DNA of 64,000 bases from Deltaproteobacteria bacterium (GCA_029261815.1 JAJDAQ010000073.1:1-64000); one strand, 5' to 3'; counted from the first letter of the stretch, positions 52,893 through 64,000 are shown. Numbers and translations are program-made. Notes: generated by a model from the letters alone, not told the origin.

Positions 52893-54149
52893 CTAGCGAT
52901 CCGATTCGAGCCCGATGCCTACAATGGCGACGTCCATGACATTGGTGCCGGTCGGGCCGGTGCGGATGTGCCCGCCCTCCGAAAGAAAGAAGCCGTACGA
53001 ATCGTTCTGTCCGAGCGCCTCGGAGGGATCATGGCCGCGCTCCCGGCCGCGATCGGCCGTCCCACCGTCTACGCATGCACCCGCGGCGTCCGTCGGCCCA
53101 TCGATGCCATCCGTGCCGGCGGCCAGGAGCGTGATCGTCTTCGAGCCTTCCGCCTCCAGTTGAAGCGCCGCCGCGAGTGCGAGTTCCTGGTTTCGTCCGC
53201 CGCGGCCCGGGCCGCGCACGCTGACAGTGGTCTCCCCGCCTGCCACCAGGATGCGCGGCACCGCGGCGACCGTCGCCGCCCGAACGAGGCGCACGCCCTC
53301 TTCTCGGGCCTCCCCGCCCAGCGGCGCGATCTGTTCGCAGACAATGCCCTGGCGCCGCGCTTCCGCCTGAATCGCCGCAAGCGCATCCGCGTTCCGCGCG
53401 ACGATGTGGTGCGGCGGTGGTTTACGAAGCCGCCGATCCCGGTGATCCCCATCGCCCATCGCGGCGACCACGCGCTCGACCAACGCCGGCTGCGCCGCGC
53501 CCTCCAACAACAACCGCACCGCGTCCGACGAAACCTGCGCCGGCCAACACGGCCCCGAGCCAACGATGCCGGGATCGTCACCCGGGACGTCCGAAACGAG
53601 CGCCACCTCGACGTTCTCCGTACCGGCAACCGCGAGCAACCCGCCGCCGGCCAACTGCGTCAGGCCGGATCGGACGCGATTGAGATCGGCGATCGCCGCA
53701 CCGGATTTCATCAGCGCGCCCGTCACGGCCTGCAGATCGCTGAGATCCAATCCGGCGATCGGTACGGTCAGCAGGGCCGAGGCGCCGCCGGAAATCAGGA
53801 CCGCCAGTGTTTCGCCTGCAGGGACCGTGGCTGCGAAGCAAAGCGCAGCCTCCCCTGCTTCGACACTCCGCTCGTCCGGAATCGGATGCCCCGCAAACCG
53901 CGCGACGAATATCTCCGGACCCGGATCGTGCTCATCCCGTGTCACCACCAGGCCGCGTACAAGGTGCCCGTAATGGCCCGTAACCACGCCTCGTGCCAAG
54001 CGACCGGCTGCCTTGCCGACGGCCAGCACGTGAAGACGCTCCGTCGGTGCAGCCGCTCGGGCGGCTGCCCAAGCTCGTGCGGCCGGTTCCGGATCGACCG
54101 CGGCAAGGCCCGCTCGGAACAGTGCCTCGAGCGTCGCGCGCGCGGTCAC
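52893..54149 (-). CDS. Glycerate 2-kinase (GckA/MOFRL type)
   Basis: This 418-residue protein phosphorylates glycerate to 2-phosphoglycerate in the family. The DUF4147 N-terminal part has AVGKAAGRLARGV, LVVTRDEHDP, AGHPIPDERSVEAG and LISGGASALL; the MOFRL C-terminal part has LVAGGETTVSVRGPGRGGRNQE and AGTDGIDGPTDAAGA. The GTG at 54149 overlaps the OmpA-like gene stop (GTGA). The frame is open further upstream but only within the OmpA-like gene. Source of glycerate is unknown. Confidence 0.92.
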   Translation of the reverse strand: MTARATLEALFRAGLAAVDPEPAARAWAAARAAAPTERLHVLAVGKAAGRLARGVVTGHYGHLVRGLVVTRDEHDPGPEIFVARFAGHPIPDERSVEAGEAALCFAATVPAGETLAVLISGGASALLTVPIAGLDLSDLQAVTGALMKSGAAIADLNRVRSGLTQLAGGGLLAVAGTENVEVALVSDVPGDDPGIVGSGPCWPAQVSSDAVRLLLEGAAQPALVERVVAAMGDGDHRDRRLRKPPPHHIVARNADALAAIQAEARRQGIVCEQIAPLGGEAREEGVRLVRAATVAAVPRILVAGGETTVSVRGPGRGGRNQELALAAALQLEAEGSKTITLLAAGTDGIDGPTDAAGACVDGGTADRGRERGHDPSEALGQNDSYGFFLSEGGHIRTGPTGTNVMDVAIVGIGLESDR

Positions 54150-54961
54150 TCCGCTGGTGCCGCGTCCTCGTCGGCCGCCGGGCGTGGACGCAGCTGGATC
54201 TCGATCCGCCGGTTCTTTGCCCGACCGTCCGATGTTTCGTTTGACGCCACGGGCTGGGTCTCTCCCAAGGACACCGCGGTCAAGCGGTCCGACGTCACGC
54301 CGTCTTTCTCCAGCAACCGAACAACGCTGGACGCACGGGCACCCGCGAGTTCCCAATTACTGGGGTAGCGCTGTGCGAGCGAGCCGCGAATCGCGACGGC
54401 GTCCGTGTGTCCGTTCACGACAACGAGGTGCGGGACCTCGGCCAGACGCACGGCGACTTTTCCAATCACGGCCCGGCCCTGAGCACTGAGCGAGGCCGAA
54501 CCCGATGGAAACAGGATCGCCTGCGACAGCTTGACGTTGAGCCCTTCCCGGAGCTGTTCGATCTCGATCCGGCCCGCCGCCACTTCGGTCTGCAAGTCGT
54601 CGACCAGGCCGTCGTAGGTCGAGCGCAGCTCGCTCACTTCCGCCATCCGGGCCGCGAGCTCCTGCTCACGGGCGGCAAGGTTCTCTGACAGACTCACGCT
54701 GCGCGTCGAAAGCTCACCGACAGAGGTCTCGAGCTGCTCCCGTGCGATGCGCAGATCCTCGACTTCGTCTGCGAGGGCTGCGCGCTCCTGATCCAGACTC
54801 TCGCTCGACGCCTCGAGCAGGTCGACCCGGCGCTCCGCCAGTGTCAGCTCACCGCGAAGACGGTCTCGCTCATCGGTGACCGTGCGGTGGGCGCCGCTCG
54901 ACACACAGCCGGACAATAGAAACACAACCGCCAGCAACGTTGCTGTTCGTAGGATCGTCAC
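54146..54961 (-). CDS. OmpA-like lipoprotein with coiled coil
   Basis: This is 271 residues. A lipoprotein signal ends in LLSGC (Cys19). A heptad-rich coiled coil spans about 28-135. The C-terminal OmpA domain (about 145-260) has ILFPSGSASLSAQG, VNGHTDAV, NWELAGARASSVVRLL and GRAKNRRIEI, the peptidoglycan (meso-diaminopimelate) binding residues. It should tether outer membrane and cell wall. The gene follows Lon 2 by 36 bases and overlaps the glycerate kinase start. Confidence 0.92.
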   Translation of the reverse strand: MTILRTATLLAVVFLLSGCVSSGAHRTVTDERDRLRGELTLAERRVDLLEASSESLDQERAALADEVEDLRIAREQLETSVGELSTRSVSLSENLAAREQELAARMAEVSELRSTYDGLVDDLQTEVAAGRIEIEQLREGLNVKLSQAILFPSGSASLSAQGRAVIGKVAVRLAEVPHLVVVNGHTDAVAIRGSLAQRYPSNWELAGARASSVVRLLEKDGVTSDRLTAVSLGETQPVASNETSDGRAKNRRIEIQLRPRPAADEDAAPAE

Positions 54962-54997
54962 CCTGCCACCCCTCTTTGAATCAGGCGACGCCGCGGC

Positions 54998-57400
54998 TCA
55001 GACGTTCAGCGAGAGGATGTGTCCGAGCGCTTCGTCGATCCGGCCAACGTACTCGAACTCAAGCCCCGACACGAGTTCGACCTGGATTTCCTCGACATCC
55101 CGGCGATTCGCTTCCGGCAGGACGACCTTCTTGATCCCAGCGCGCTTGGCGGCCAACACCTTCTCCTTGATCCCACCCACCGGCAACACCTTCCCTCGGA
55201 GTGTGATCTCGCCCGTCATCGCAACATCGGGTGCGGGTGCTCTTCCGGTCAGGAGTGACGCGAGCGCCGTGACCATGGCCACACCAGCGGACGGCCCATC
55301 CTTGGGCACCGCGCCTTGCGGCACATGGACGTGGATGTCCTGCTTCTCGAAGAGATCCGTGGCGATTCCCAGTTCCGTCGCGTGTGCTCGCAGCCAGGTG
55401 CGTGCAGCCTCTGCGCTCTCGCGCATCACGTCGCCAAGCGACCCGGTCAGTTTGAGGACGCCCTTGCCCGGCATCTGCGTACTTTCGACGAACAAGATGT
55501 CGCCGCCGACGGGTGTCCATGCAAGTCCTACAGCGACGCCGGGCTGACCAGCGCGTTCCGCGAGGTCAGGCTCGACCTTGATCGGACCCAGGAACTCGGC
55601 CAGGTCTTCGCGTGAGATCTTGAACCCACCATCCGGCGCTCCGTCCTCGGCGACACGACGTGCGAGCTTCCGACATACGGCACCGATCTCGCGTTCCAGA
55701 TTCCGAACACCGGCTTCTCGGGTGTAGCTGGCGATGATCGTACGAAGTGTCGGCTCGGGAATCTCGAGGGCGATATCGGCGATTCCGTTCTCGCGCATCT
55801 GCCTCGGCAGCAGGAAACGGCGCGCAATCTCGAGTTTGTCTTCCTCGGTGTATCCCGGGAGTTCGATCACCTCCATCCTGTCCCGAAGAGCCGGATGGAT
55901 CGTGTCCTGGACGTTCGCCGTCGCGATGAAGAGCACCTGGGAAAGATCGAAAGGCACCTCGAGATAGTGATCGCTGAAGGCCCCGTTCTGTTCCGGGTCG
56001 AGCACCTCGAGAAGCGCGGACGACGGGTCGCCGCGATAGTCGTTCCCAACCTTGTCGAGTTCGTCGAGCATGAACACGGGATTCCGGGTACCGGCCTTGC
56101 GAAGCCCCTGAACAATGCGACCCGGCAGCGACCCGATATAGGTGCGGCGGTGCCCCCGAATCTCGGCTTCATCCCGAACGCCGCCTAGCGAAATCCGGTC
56201 GAACTTTCGGCCTAGCGCGCGCGCGATCGAGAGACCAAGGGATGTCTTTCCCGTCCCCGGCGGACCGACGAAACACAGAATCGGTCCGCGCAGATCCTTC
56301 TTCAACGAGAGCACAGCGATGTACTCGACGATCCGATCCTTCACCTTCTCGAGGCCGTAGTGGTCCTCGTCAAGGATTGCCCGGGCGTCTGACACAACGA
56401 GATGGTCCTCGGATGTGGTCGACCACGGCAGATCGGTCATCCACTCGAGGTAGCTGCGAATGACTCCGTGCTCGGCAGCAGCCGGCGGCGTCTGTTCGAG
56501 ACGTTCGAGTTCCCGCTCCGCCTGGGCCAGCGCTTCCTCCGGCATGCCGGCCGCGTCGATCTTCTGCCGAAACGTCTCCACTTCGGCTTCTTCGTCCTCG
56601 GCCTCGCCCAGTTCGCGCCGGATGTGGTCAAGCTGTTGCCGGAGCATGTATTCGCGTTGCGACCGACCCATCTCGGTCTGGACGTGTTCGCGGATCTCGC
56701 TCTCGAGGCGCGAAGCTTCACCCGCGCGCAACAGTTCATCACGGGCCTTCCGGAGTCGATCGACCACGTCCAACTCTTCGAGAAAAACCTGTTTCGCTGA
56801 GATATCGAGTTCGAGGTTCGACGCGACGAGGTCGGCCAAGCGAGACGGCTCCTCGAGATTCATGGCCAGGACCTGCAGCTCATCTGACAGCTGGCTCGAC
56901 TCGGACACCAGTGACACGAACTGGTCCCGCACGTCCCGCGCGAGCGCCTGCGCCTCAACGGATTCGCCTTCGCCCTCATCTGCCAGCGGCGTCAGGGTCC
57001 CCGAGAAGAACGGATCGTCCTGGGTAAACGCATCGACGCGCGCACGAGCGACACCCTGGACCAACAACCGATACGAATCGTCTGGGAATCGCAGCATCTT
57101 GGCGACGCGCAGGACAGTGCCCGTCCGATGCAGTTCGTCTTGCGACGGGCTGCCATCGACCGGTGCCTTCACCGCGACGGCCAGCATGTAGCGCTGGGTC
57201 CCGCTCATCACGGCATCGATCAACGCCTTGCTTCGCTCGGTGTTGACCAGCAACGGCGCGAGCAGGTGCGGAAAGATCACCGTGTTCTTGAGCGGCAGGA
57301 TCGGCATCGTGTCCGGCAGATCCGCGCTGTCGGGCAACACTTCGTCCAACTCGGGCTCGAGGGCTTCCTCGACTTCGATGATGTCTTCGGGGTCTGTCAA
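54998..57400 (-). CDS. lon: ATP-dependent Lon protease (second copy)
   Basis: This is 800 residues: LON N-terminal domain with MPILPLKNTVIFPHLLAPLL, coiled region, AAA+ with GPPGTGKTS and MLDELDKVG, and protease domain with catalytic Ser704 in PKDGPSAG and Lys747 in GGIKEKVLAA. It is nearer to the classical housekeeping Lon than the copy at 35990. It lies 51 bases downstream of dnaK, so a joint heat-stress response is likely, though no sigma32 or CIRCE element is evident. Confidence 0.96.
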   Translation of the reverse strand: MTDPEDIIEVEEALEPELDEVLPDSADLPDTMPILPLKNTVIFPHLLAPLLVNTERSKALIDAVMSGTQRYMLAVAVKAPVDGSPSQDELHRTGTVLRVAKMLRFPDDSYRLLVQGVARARVDAFTQDDPFFSGTLTPLADEGEGESVEAQALARDVRDQFVSLVSESSQLSDELQVLAMNLEEPSRLADLVASNLELDISAKQVFLEELDVVDRLRKARDELLRAGEASRLESEIREHVQTEMGRSQREYMLRQQLDHIRRELGEAEDEEAEVETFRQKIDAAGMPEEALAQAERELERLEQTPPAAAEHGVIRSYLEWMTDLPWSTTSEDHLVVSDARAILDEDHYGLEKVKDRIVEYIAVLSLKKDLRGPILCFVGPPGTGKTSLGLSIARALGRKFDRISLGGVRDEAEIRGHRRTYIGSLPGRIVQGLRKAGTRNPVFMLDELDKVGNDYRGDPSSALLEVLDPEQNGAFSDHYLEVPFDLSQVLFIATANVQDTIHPALRDRMEVIELPGYTEEDKLEIARRFLLPRQMRENGIADIALEIPEPTLRTIIASYTREAGVRNLEREIGAVCRKLARRVAEDGAPDGGFKISREDLAEFLGPIKVEPDLAERAGQPGVAVGLAWTPVGGDILFVESTQMPGKGVLKLTGSLGDVMRESAEAARTWLRAHATELGIATDLFEKQDIHVHVPQGAVPKDGPSAGVAMVTALASLLTGRAPAPDVAMTGEITLRGKVLPVGGIKEKVLAAKRAGIKKVVLPEANRRDVEEIQVELVSGLEFEYVGRIDEALGHILSLNV

Positions 57401-57451
57401 CGTCGGGATTCCCGGCCGCGGCGGTCCGAGGTCTGGGAACGTCCCCTTTCT

Positions 57452-59356
<1,905 letters not shown>

Positions 59357-59914
59357 TTTAGGAGCGTCTCCCGCTAGCGCGGGCTCAATGCCCACGTGAA
59401 TTCTGGTTCGGGCGGGAATGTTTGCACGCGCAGTCGGGAGTCAAACCGCTGGCGAAGATTCTTCAGGGCCCCGCGAAAACCCCGACGATGCTCATTTCGT
59501 GGGCCCGGACACAGACTCCCCATGGGGATTCGGGACGGTCAACCCATTCCGGCCCAAATCGGTCTCAGAGAGAATCAGTGAAATGTGACGGGGATTGCGA
59601 AACCCATGCACGCGTCCTGCCGATGGGGTCGGATGGGATGCGACCTGGCCGAACCGTGCCGGGGCGCAGCGGAACCAGTCTGCCCGGGTCGGGTTCGCTG
59701 GGGACACGGAGAGGAGGGAGAATCGTGGCAGTAGGCGAGGTGCGATCCACGCACGCGCAAGGCGCAATCTCCGTGGCAATCCCGCGAACTCAAAGGGGAA
59801 ACCCTTGGGGGACCTCGCGTCCGACTGCTACGTTCGACCTGCCTCGGCGAGGCGGCCTTCCCGCCCCGACCCACACCTCCGGGACGGCCTGCCGATGAAG
59901 ACGCATCCCACGCC
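59357..59914. other. Long divergent intergenic region, dnaK / gspC
   Basis: About 560 bases carry no supported gene; one 158-codon frame on the plus strand has no protein character. Visible structure is limited: a 10-base palindrome CCCCATGGGG at 59518-59527 and a GNRA-type hairpin AAGGG-GAAA-CCCTT at 59793-59806. On the minus strand TTGACT (near 59449) could be a -35 for dnaK but its -10 is poor. A CIRCE element was looked for and not found. Confidence 0.5.
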
Positions 59915-60778
59915 ATGAATCGCGCACTGATCTACACGATCAACGGATTTCTCGTCGCGCTGTGCTGCTGGTTCGCGGCCGACATCGCTGTGGCCATCGC
60001 GGCCGAGGCGACCGACGCGACGATCGATGAAGCGCCCATTGAAGCCGCGGCCCATCGCCCGCAGTCGCGCACCTGGGAGCAGCGCCAGGCAATCCTCACG
60101 CGGAACCTCTTCAAGGCGAACACGTCGGCTCCCGCGGTCCAGGTCGTCCCCGAGGCTGAGCGCTACGCGAAGACCAGTCTTGCGCTGCGCCTGCTCGGCA
60201 CCGTGGCGAGCCTGGTTCCGGCCGACTCACTCGCTGCGGTCGAGAACCAGAAGGAGCGCCGCCATCAGGTCGTGCGCGTGGGCGATACCATCCTGGGTGC
60301 CCGAGTGGCCGGGATCGATCCGAGACGGATCGTGCTCGAGAATCGCGGCCGACGCGAGGAACTTGCGCTCGACCAGGAAGATGGTGCGGCGCGCTCGGCA
60401 CCGCGCCGAGCCGCGGTTCAATCGCCACGAGCCGGTGGCGTCCAGCGCGTCGGCCGCAACCGCTATGCGGTAGACCGCCAGCAGGTCAACGACATGGCCG
60501 ACAACCCGGCCGCCCTCTTCTCGCAAGCGCGGATCATTCCACGGTACGAGGACGGCAAGATGTCCGGAATCCAGCTCAGCGCGATCAAACCAGGCAGCGT
60601 CTTCGAACAGGCCGGGCTCCTCGATGGCGACACCGTCGTCGAGTTGAATGGCATCGATGCGGCGAGCCCCGATGGCAGCCAGCAACTTCTCCAGGAATTC
60701 CGCAATGCGGACCGATGGACACTCAAGGTGCGCGACCGCGACGGCAACGAGCGCACCGTCGACTTCGTAAAGAACTGA
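59915..60778 (+). CDS. gspC: Type II secretion protein GspC
   Basis: GspC links the inner-membrane platform to the GspD secretin. The 287 residues have one N-terminal transmembrane helix (about 9-30), a homology-region (about 60-150, RNLFKANTSAPAV, LRLLGTVAS, VVRVGDTILGARV) and a C-terminal PDZ domain (about 190-285, GIQLSAIKPGSVFEQAGLLDGD). ATG at 59915 has a weak ribosome site. It is followed after 27 bases by gspD. A PDZ domain in GspC is often linked to substrate choice. Confidence 0.92.
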   Translation: MNRALIYTINGFLVALCCWFAADIAVAIAAEATDATIDEAPIEAAAHRPQSRTWEQRQAILTRNLFKANTSAPAVQVVPEAERYAKTSLALRLLGTVASLVPADSLAAVENQKERRHQVVRVGDTILGARVAGIDPRRIVLENRGRREELALDQEDGAARSAPRRAAVQSPRAGGVQRVGRNRYAVDRQQVNDMADNPAALFSQARIIPRYEDGKMSGIQLSAIKPGSVFEQAGLLDGDTVVELNGIDAASPDGSQQLLQEFRNADRWTLKVRDRDGNERTVDFVKN

Positions 60779-60805
60779 CACCGGGAACCGGCAGGATACC
60801 AACGG

Positions 60806-63325
60806 GTGCTTACCACCGACTTCACATCATCTCCTTTCCTTGATCGCGCACGAGCGAAGCAACGCCTCCTGGCCCTCGCGGCTGCGGTCGTCATTGCGCT
60901 CGTCGCGACATCGCCGGTCGCATTCGCCCAGCCGGTCGACAATGGCGTCTCTCTCGACTTCAACGACACCGAGTTGAACGTCGTGATCGACTCGATCGCG
61001 AAGATGACAGGCCGCAACTTCATCTATGACGATCGCGTGCGCGGGCGGGTCACGATTGTTTCGCCGACGCGAATCTCGGTAGAGGCCGCCTACGCGGTAT
61101 TCGAGAGCGTGCTCCAGGTGAAGGGATTCACCACGGTCGACGGTCCCGGTGGTGCCACCAAGATCATCCCGATTCGCGAGGCGAAAGAGAGCAACGTCGA
61201 GACCGTCCACGGGCGAAGTGCGCTGCCCGACTCCGACCGCTTCATCACTCGTTTGATTCCGATGCGGTACATCGATGCCGAGGCCATCACCAACACGCTG
61301 AAGCCCCTCGTCTCCAAGGACGCGTCGATGGTCGCCTACGCACCGACCAACACCGTGATCCTCACCGATGCCGCAACCAACATCTCGCGCATCCTCCAGA
61401 TCCTGCGATCGATCGACGTCGAGACCTACAAGGAAGAGTTGACGGTCGTTCGCGTCGTCCACGCCGATGCCACGACGCTCGCTGGTCAACTCTCGGAGAT
61501 CTTCGGCGCCGACGTCGCGGGTCCCGCGACCACCGCTGCGGCACGGGTCCGGCGGGCGCAGCAGCAAGCGCAGGCCGGCGCCAACGGCGGGTCTTCGGGC
61601 TCAAAGGGCCAGGTCCGTATCCTGACCGACGAACGCACCAACTCGTTGATCGTCCTCGCTGCCCGCCAGCGGCTCGACGAGATTCGCGAGGTCATCCAAC
61701 GACTGGACGTCCCCGTCAGCGGCGGCGGACGCATTCACGTCTACTACCTGAAGCACGCCGACGCGGAAGAACTCGCCGACACGCTGTCGTCCCTGATCAC
61801 GGGTCAGCCGGCGCAGTCCAGCGGCACGAGCGGGACACAGAACGTCCAGGCGTTGCGGGCGGCGATCACCGAGCTTTCGGACGGCGTCACGGTCACGCCG
61901 GACGCCCCGACCAACTCACTCGTCATCCAGGCCAGCCAGGAAGGCTACAACCGTCTGTCCCAGGTGATCGACCAGCTCGACATCGCGAGGCCCCAGGTCC
62001 TGGTTGAAGCCTTGATCATGGAGGTCGATGTCACTGACCGCCTCGATCTCGGATTCAGCGGTCTCGCACGCATCTTTCGCGGCGACAAGAACTTTGGCGT
62101 CGGCTCGTTCACGTCGACCGGTTCGAGTCGCGATTCGTTCGGAACGACCAATACGGCCGGCGTCGGCGACGCGATGCTCGACACCCTGCTCGGCAACCTC
62201 GGGACGGGCACCTTCATCGGCGCCGGCAACATCGAGGCCGGCTCCACGTTGATCCAGGGAATCATCACCGCGAGTGCGGGTCTGAATGGCACCAACATCC
62301 TGTCAGCGCCTCACATCCTGACCCTCGATAACGAAGAGGCCGAAATCCAGGTCGGCGACAACATCCCGATCGTGACGAGCCGCGTGCAATCGGCCCAGGG
62401 TGCCGCGGTCGGCGGACTCGCGACGAGTCAGAACATCGAACGGCAGGATGTCGGCATCACACTGAAGGTCACGCCCCAGATCTCCGAAGGGAACCTTCTC
62501 CGGCTGGAACTCGAACAGGAGATCACCTCCGTCAACGAAACGCTGACCGGCGTCACCGGAACAGCCGAGGAAGTCGGCGTCGCGCTCTCGAACCGGCAGA
62601 TCAAGAACACGGTCGTGGTTGCGGACAACGAGACCGTCGTCATCGGCGGATTGATCGACGAGCGACAAGAAGACCAGGAAACCAAGGTTCCCTGGTTGGG
62701 CGACATCCCCATCCTCGGCTGGGCCTTCAAGACCACGAGCGATGAAGTCACCAAGCGAAACCTGCTGATCTTCCTCACGCCCCACATCGTGCGCAACGAC
62801 CGCCAACTCGCCGCCGAGTCGATTCGAAAGCGCGAGGAGTTCTGGGCCAGTTCCCAGGTGGGCCTCTCCCTGTCCGCCAAGGAGCGCGAAGCCGCAGCCG
62901 CGGTACGAGCCGAGGCCGACGCCGCAGGAATCCAGGTCGACGCATACCGCGGGAAGAACCCGGTCCGGACCCGGCTGCTCGACCACCGCGATCAGTATCC
63001 GATCCACCGGATGCTCGAGATCGAAGCCTCCGAGCGACGCGCGCGGGACGCCAGCGAAGCCGAAGCCACGACCGACGCGGACACGACGTACGGGGTGCTC
63101 GCAGCAACGTTCGGCGATGAGGGCGCCGCCGCCGCGACGCTGCAGCAGATCCTCGACGCCGGTCTCGACGGCATCCTGCAGACCGAAGACCGATCCGGGA
63201 GCCTGCTCTTCCAGGTCTTCATCGGGCCCTTCCCGTCCGTCGAAGAAGCCGAAGCCGCCGCTGAGAACGTTCGCATCGCCTTCGACCTCAAGCCGACCGT
63301 CATCGTCGAACGAGAGGCGCCGTGA
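60806..63325 (+). CDS. gspD: Type II secretion secretin GspD with C-terminal SPOR domain
   Basis: This 839-residue outer-membrane secretin has a signal peptide (cut after AFA near 42), N0-N3 domains (SLDFNDTELNVVIDSIAKMT, VYYLKHADAEELADTL) and the secretin core to about 690 (VPWLGDIPILGWAFK, LLIFLTPHIV). Beyond the usual end is a charged linker and about 80 residues (761-839) that look like a SPOR domain: YGVLAATFGDEGAAAATL and FQVFIGPFPSVEEAEAA. SPOR domains bind denuded peptidoglycan; none is part of the standard GspD. GTG start at 60806. Its stop overlaps gspE (GTGA). Confidence 0.92.
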   Translation: MLTTDFTSSPFLDRARAKQRLLALAAAVVIALVATSPVAFAQPVDNGVSLDFNDTELNVVIDSIAKMTGRNFIYDDRVRGRVTIVSPTRISVEAAYAVFESVLQVKGFTTVDGPGGATKIIPIREAKESNVETVHGRSALPDSDRFITRLIPMRYIDAEAITNTLKPLVSKDASMVAYAPTNTVILTDAATNISRILQILRSIDVETYKEELTVVRVVHADATTLAGQLSEIFGADVAGPATTAAARVRRAQQQAQAGANGGSSGSKGQVRILTDERTNSLIVLAARQRLDEIREVIQRLDVPVSGGGRIHVYYLKHADAEELADTLSSLITGQPAQSSGTSGTQNVQALRAAITELSDGVTVTPDAPTNSLVIQASQEGYNRLSQVIDQLDIARPQVLVEALIMEVDVTDRLDLGFSGLARIFRGDKNFGVGSFTSTGSSRDSFGTTNTAGVGDAMLDTLLGNLGTGTFIGAGNIEAGSTLIQGIITASAGLNGTNILSAPHILTLDNEEAEIQVGDNIPIVTSRVQSAQGAAVGGLATSQNIERQDVGITLKVTPQISEGNLLRLELEQEITSVNETLTGVTGTAEEVGVALSNRQIKNTVVVADNETVVIGGLIDERQEDQETKVPWLGDIPILGWAFKTTSDEVTKRNLLIFLTPHIVRNDRQLAAESIRKREEFWASSQVGLSLSAKEREAAAAVRAEADAAGIQVDAYRGKNPVRTRLLDHRDQYPIHRMLEIEASERRARDASEAEATTDADTTYGVLAATFGDEGAAAATLQQILDAGLDGILQTEDRSGSLLFQVFIGPFPSVEEAEAAAENVRIAFDLKPTVIVEREAP

Positions 63326-64000
63326 GCGCTGCGGCGAACAACACATCGCTGGGCCTCCGAGAGGTCCTGCTCCGAACCACGCGTCTGGACCTCTCGCAGC
63401 TTCAGCAAGCGGTCGAGCACCAGTCGACGAACGGCGGCCGGCTCGTCGATAGCGTGGTGGATCTGGGATTCCTCGGAGAGGAAGAAGTTCTCGAAGCGTT
63501 GGGGAACCAGCTCGGCCTCCCCGTCCACGGAACCTTCGCCATCCATGACGTCGATGAGGAGCTGACGGCGCGCCTCCCGATCGGCTTCGCAAAGACCCAC
63601 GGTGTCCTGCCTTGCGGCATCCGCGAAGACGGCGCCGTTCGCGTCGTCCTATCGGACCCGTTCGACACCTCCTGTGTCGATGACCTTCGGTTGCTATTCG
63701 ACGGAAGCGAGATCGCAACCGAACTCGCGCCCCGCCGCGCGGTCATGGCGGCCATCAACGAAGCCTACGATCGCGGCGGCAGTTCGATCGACGACATCGT
63801 GGAAGGCGCCACCGAAGACTTCAGCGCGATCGCCAGCGAGATCTCGGCAGAGCCCCAGGACCTGCTCGAGTCCAGCGACGACGCACCCATCATCCGGCTC
63901 GTAGACTCGCTGCTGCAGCAGGCGGTCAAGGACCGCGCGAGTGACATCCATATCGAGCCGTTCGAACGGGACATCCGTGTCCGTTTCCGCTCGGACGACA
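63322..64000 (+). CDS. gspE: Type II secretion ATPase GspE (partial, cut by window end)
   Basis: The GTG at 63322 overlaps the gspD stop and the frame stays open to the last base, giving 226 residues. The N-terminal part has the MshEN-type domain (LREVLLRTTRLDLSQLQQAV, LGLPVHG, VVLSDPFD), followed by an acidic linker and APIIRLVDSLLQQAVKDRAS and DIHIEPFE, the standard lead into the GspE ATPase domain. Walker motifs lie beyond the window. The order gspC-gspD-gspE is that of a classic type II secretion operon. Confidence 0.93.
   Translation, partial: MSAAANNTSLGLREVLLRTTRLDLSQLQQAVEHQSTNGGRLVDSVVDLGFLGEEEVLEALGNQLGLPVHGTFAIHDVDEELTARLPIGFAKTHGVLPCGIREDGAVRVVLSDPFDTSCVDDLRLLFDGSEIATELAPRRAVMAAINEAYDRGGSSIDDIVEGATEDFSAIASEISAEPQDLLESSDDAPIIRLVDSLLQQAVKDRASDIHIEPFERDIRVRFRSDD

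Noticed and set aside
59357-59480. CIRCE element or sigma32 promoter for dnaK
   Set aside because: No TTAGCACTC-N9-GAGTGCTAA and no CTTGAAA/CCCCAT pair with correct spacing was found.
59422-59898. 158-codon open frame in the dnaK/gspC gap
   Set aside because: No ribosome site, no hydrophobic core, composition rich in Arg, Gly, Ser, Pro and Thr; treated as non-coding.

Overview
The window is a 64 kb piece of a high-GC chromosome with dense coding on both strands. About 51 genes and two tRNA genes are supported. KdsA (Kdo synthesis), SecG, lipoprotein signals, an OmpA-type lipoprotein and the start of a type II secretion operon show a diderm (Gram-negative) cell. NtrC-type regulators, a FliA/WhiG-type sigma factor, an MglA-type GTPase, a PilZ protein and two Lon proteases suggest a deltaproteobacterium-like lineage (Myxococcota or a relative). 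That placement is inference from gene content. No insertion sequence, prophage, CRISPR array or other recent mobile DNA is visible.

Layout. 1-3772: a promoter and hairpin-rich leader, a small membrane protein, then a translationally coupled glycosyltransferase / methyltransferase / glycosyltransferase trio. 3774-5954: a methyltransferase and a membrane-anchored coiled-coil protein whose C-terminus looks RelE/ParE-like. 5976-12016: a signalling block with a single receiver, a hybrid-like histidine kinase, two sigma54 activators (divergent) and a FliA/WhiG-type sigma factor preceded by a good sigma54 promoter match. 12392-15155: a PP2C phosphatase and a receiver protein with a long acidic repeat region. 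15211-24188: nadC-birA-coaX followed, in tight coupling, by an EF-G-like GTPase, an alpha-solenoid-like protein, an MglA-like GTPase with altered nucleotide-binding residues, and a multi-GAF protein with a degenerate GGDEF. I regard this as the best candidate for an undescribed system.

24195-28839 (minus) is an Rrf2 regulator, a JAMM metalloprotease, a TolB-like lipoprotein, sulfate adenylyltransferase and alanine dehydrogenase. 29002-31953 is an MrfA-type helicase fused to an MrfB-type exonuclease. 31961-39538 holds a small hypothetical gene, an ABC-F ATPase, tRNA-Leu(CAG), an HTTM membrane protein, Lon 1 and a glycosyltransferase. 39535-47093 (minus) holds a polyprenyl-phosphate sugar transferase, kdsA, a GpgS-like glycosyltransferase, a PilZ protein, a Y-family polymerase homologue that has lost its catalytic carboxylates but ends in a clamp-binding motif, and a penicillin-acylase-like hydrolase.

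47403-49926 is pgk-tpiA-secG followed by tRNA-Leu(GAG). 50097-59356 (minus) holds a small membrane protein, a DsbA-like oxidoreductase, a flavin reductase, an AarF/UbiB kinase, a glycerate kinase, an OmpA-like lipoprotein, Lon 2 and dnaK. 59915 to the end is gspC, gspD (with an unusual C-terminal SPOR domain) and a gspE cut off by the window edge. Many gene pairs overlap by ATGA or GTGA, so most of the window is organised as operons. Long open frames antisense to real genes are a side effect of the high GC content.
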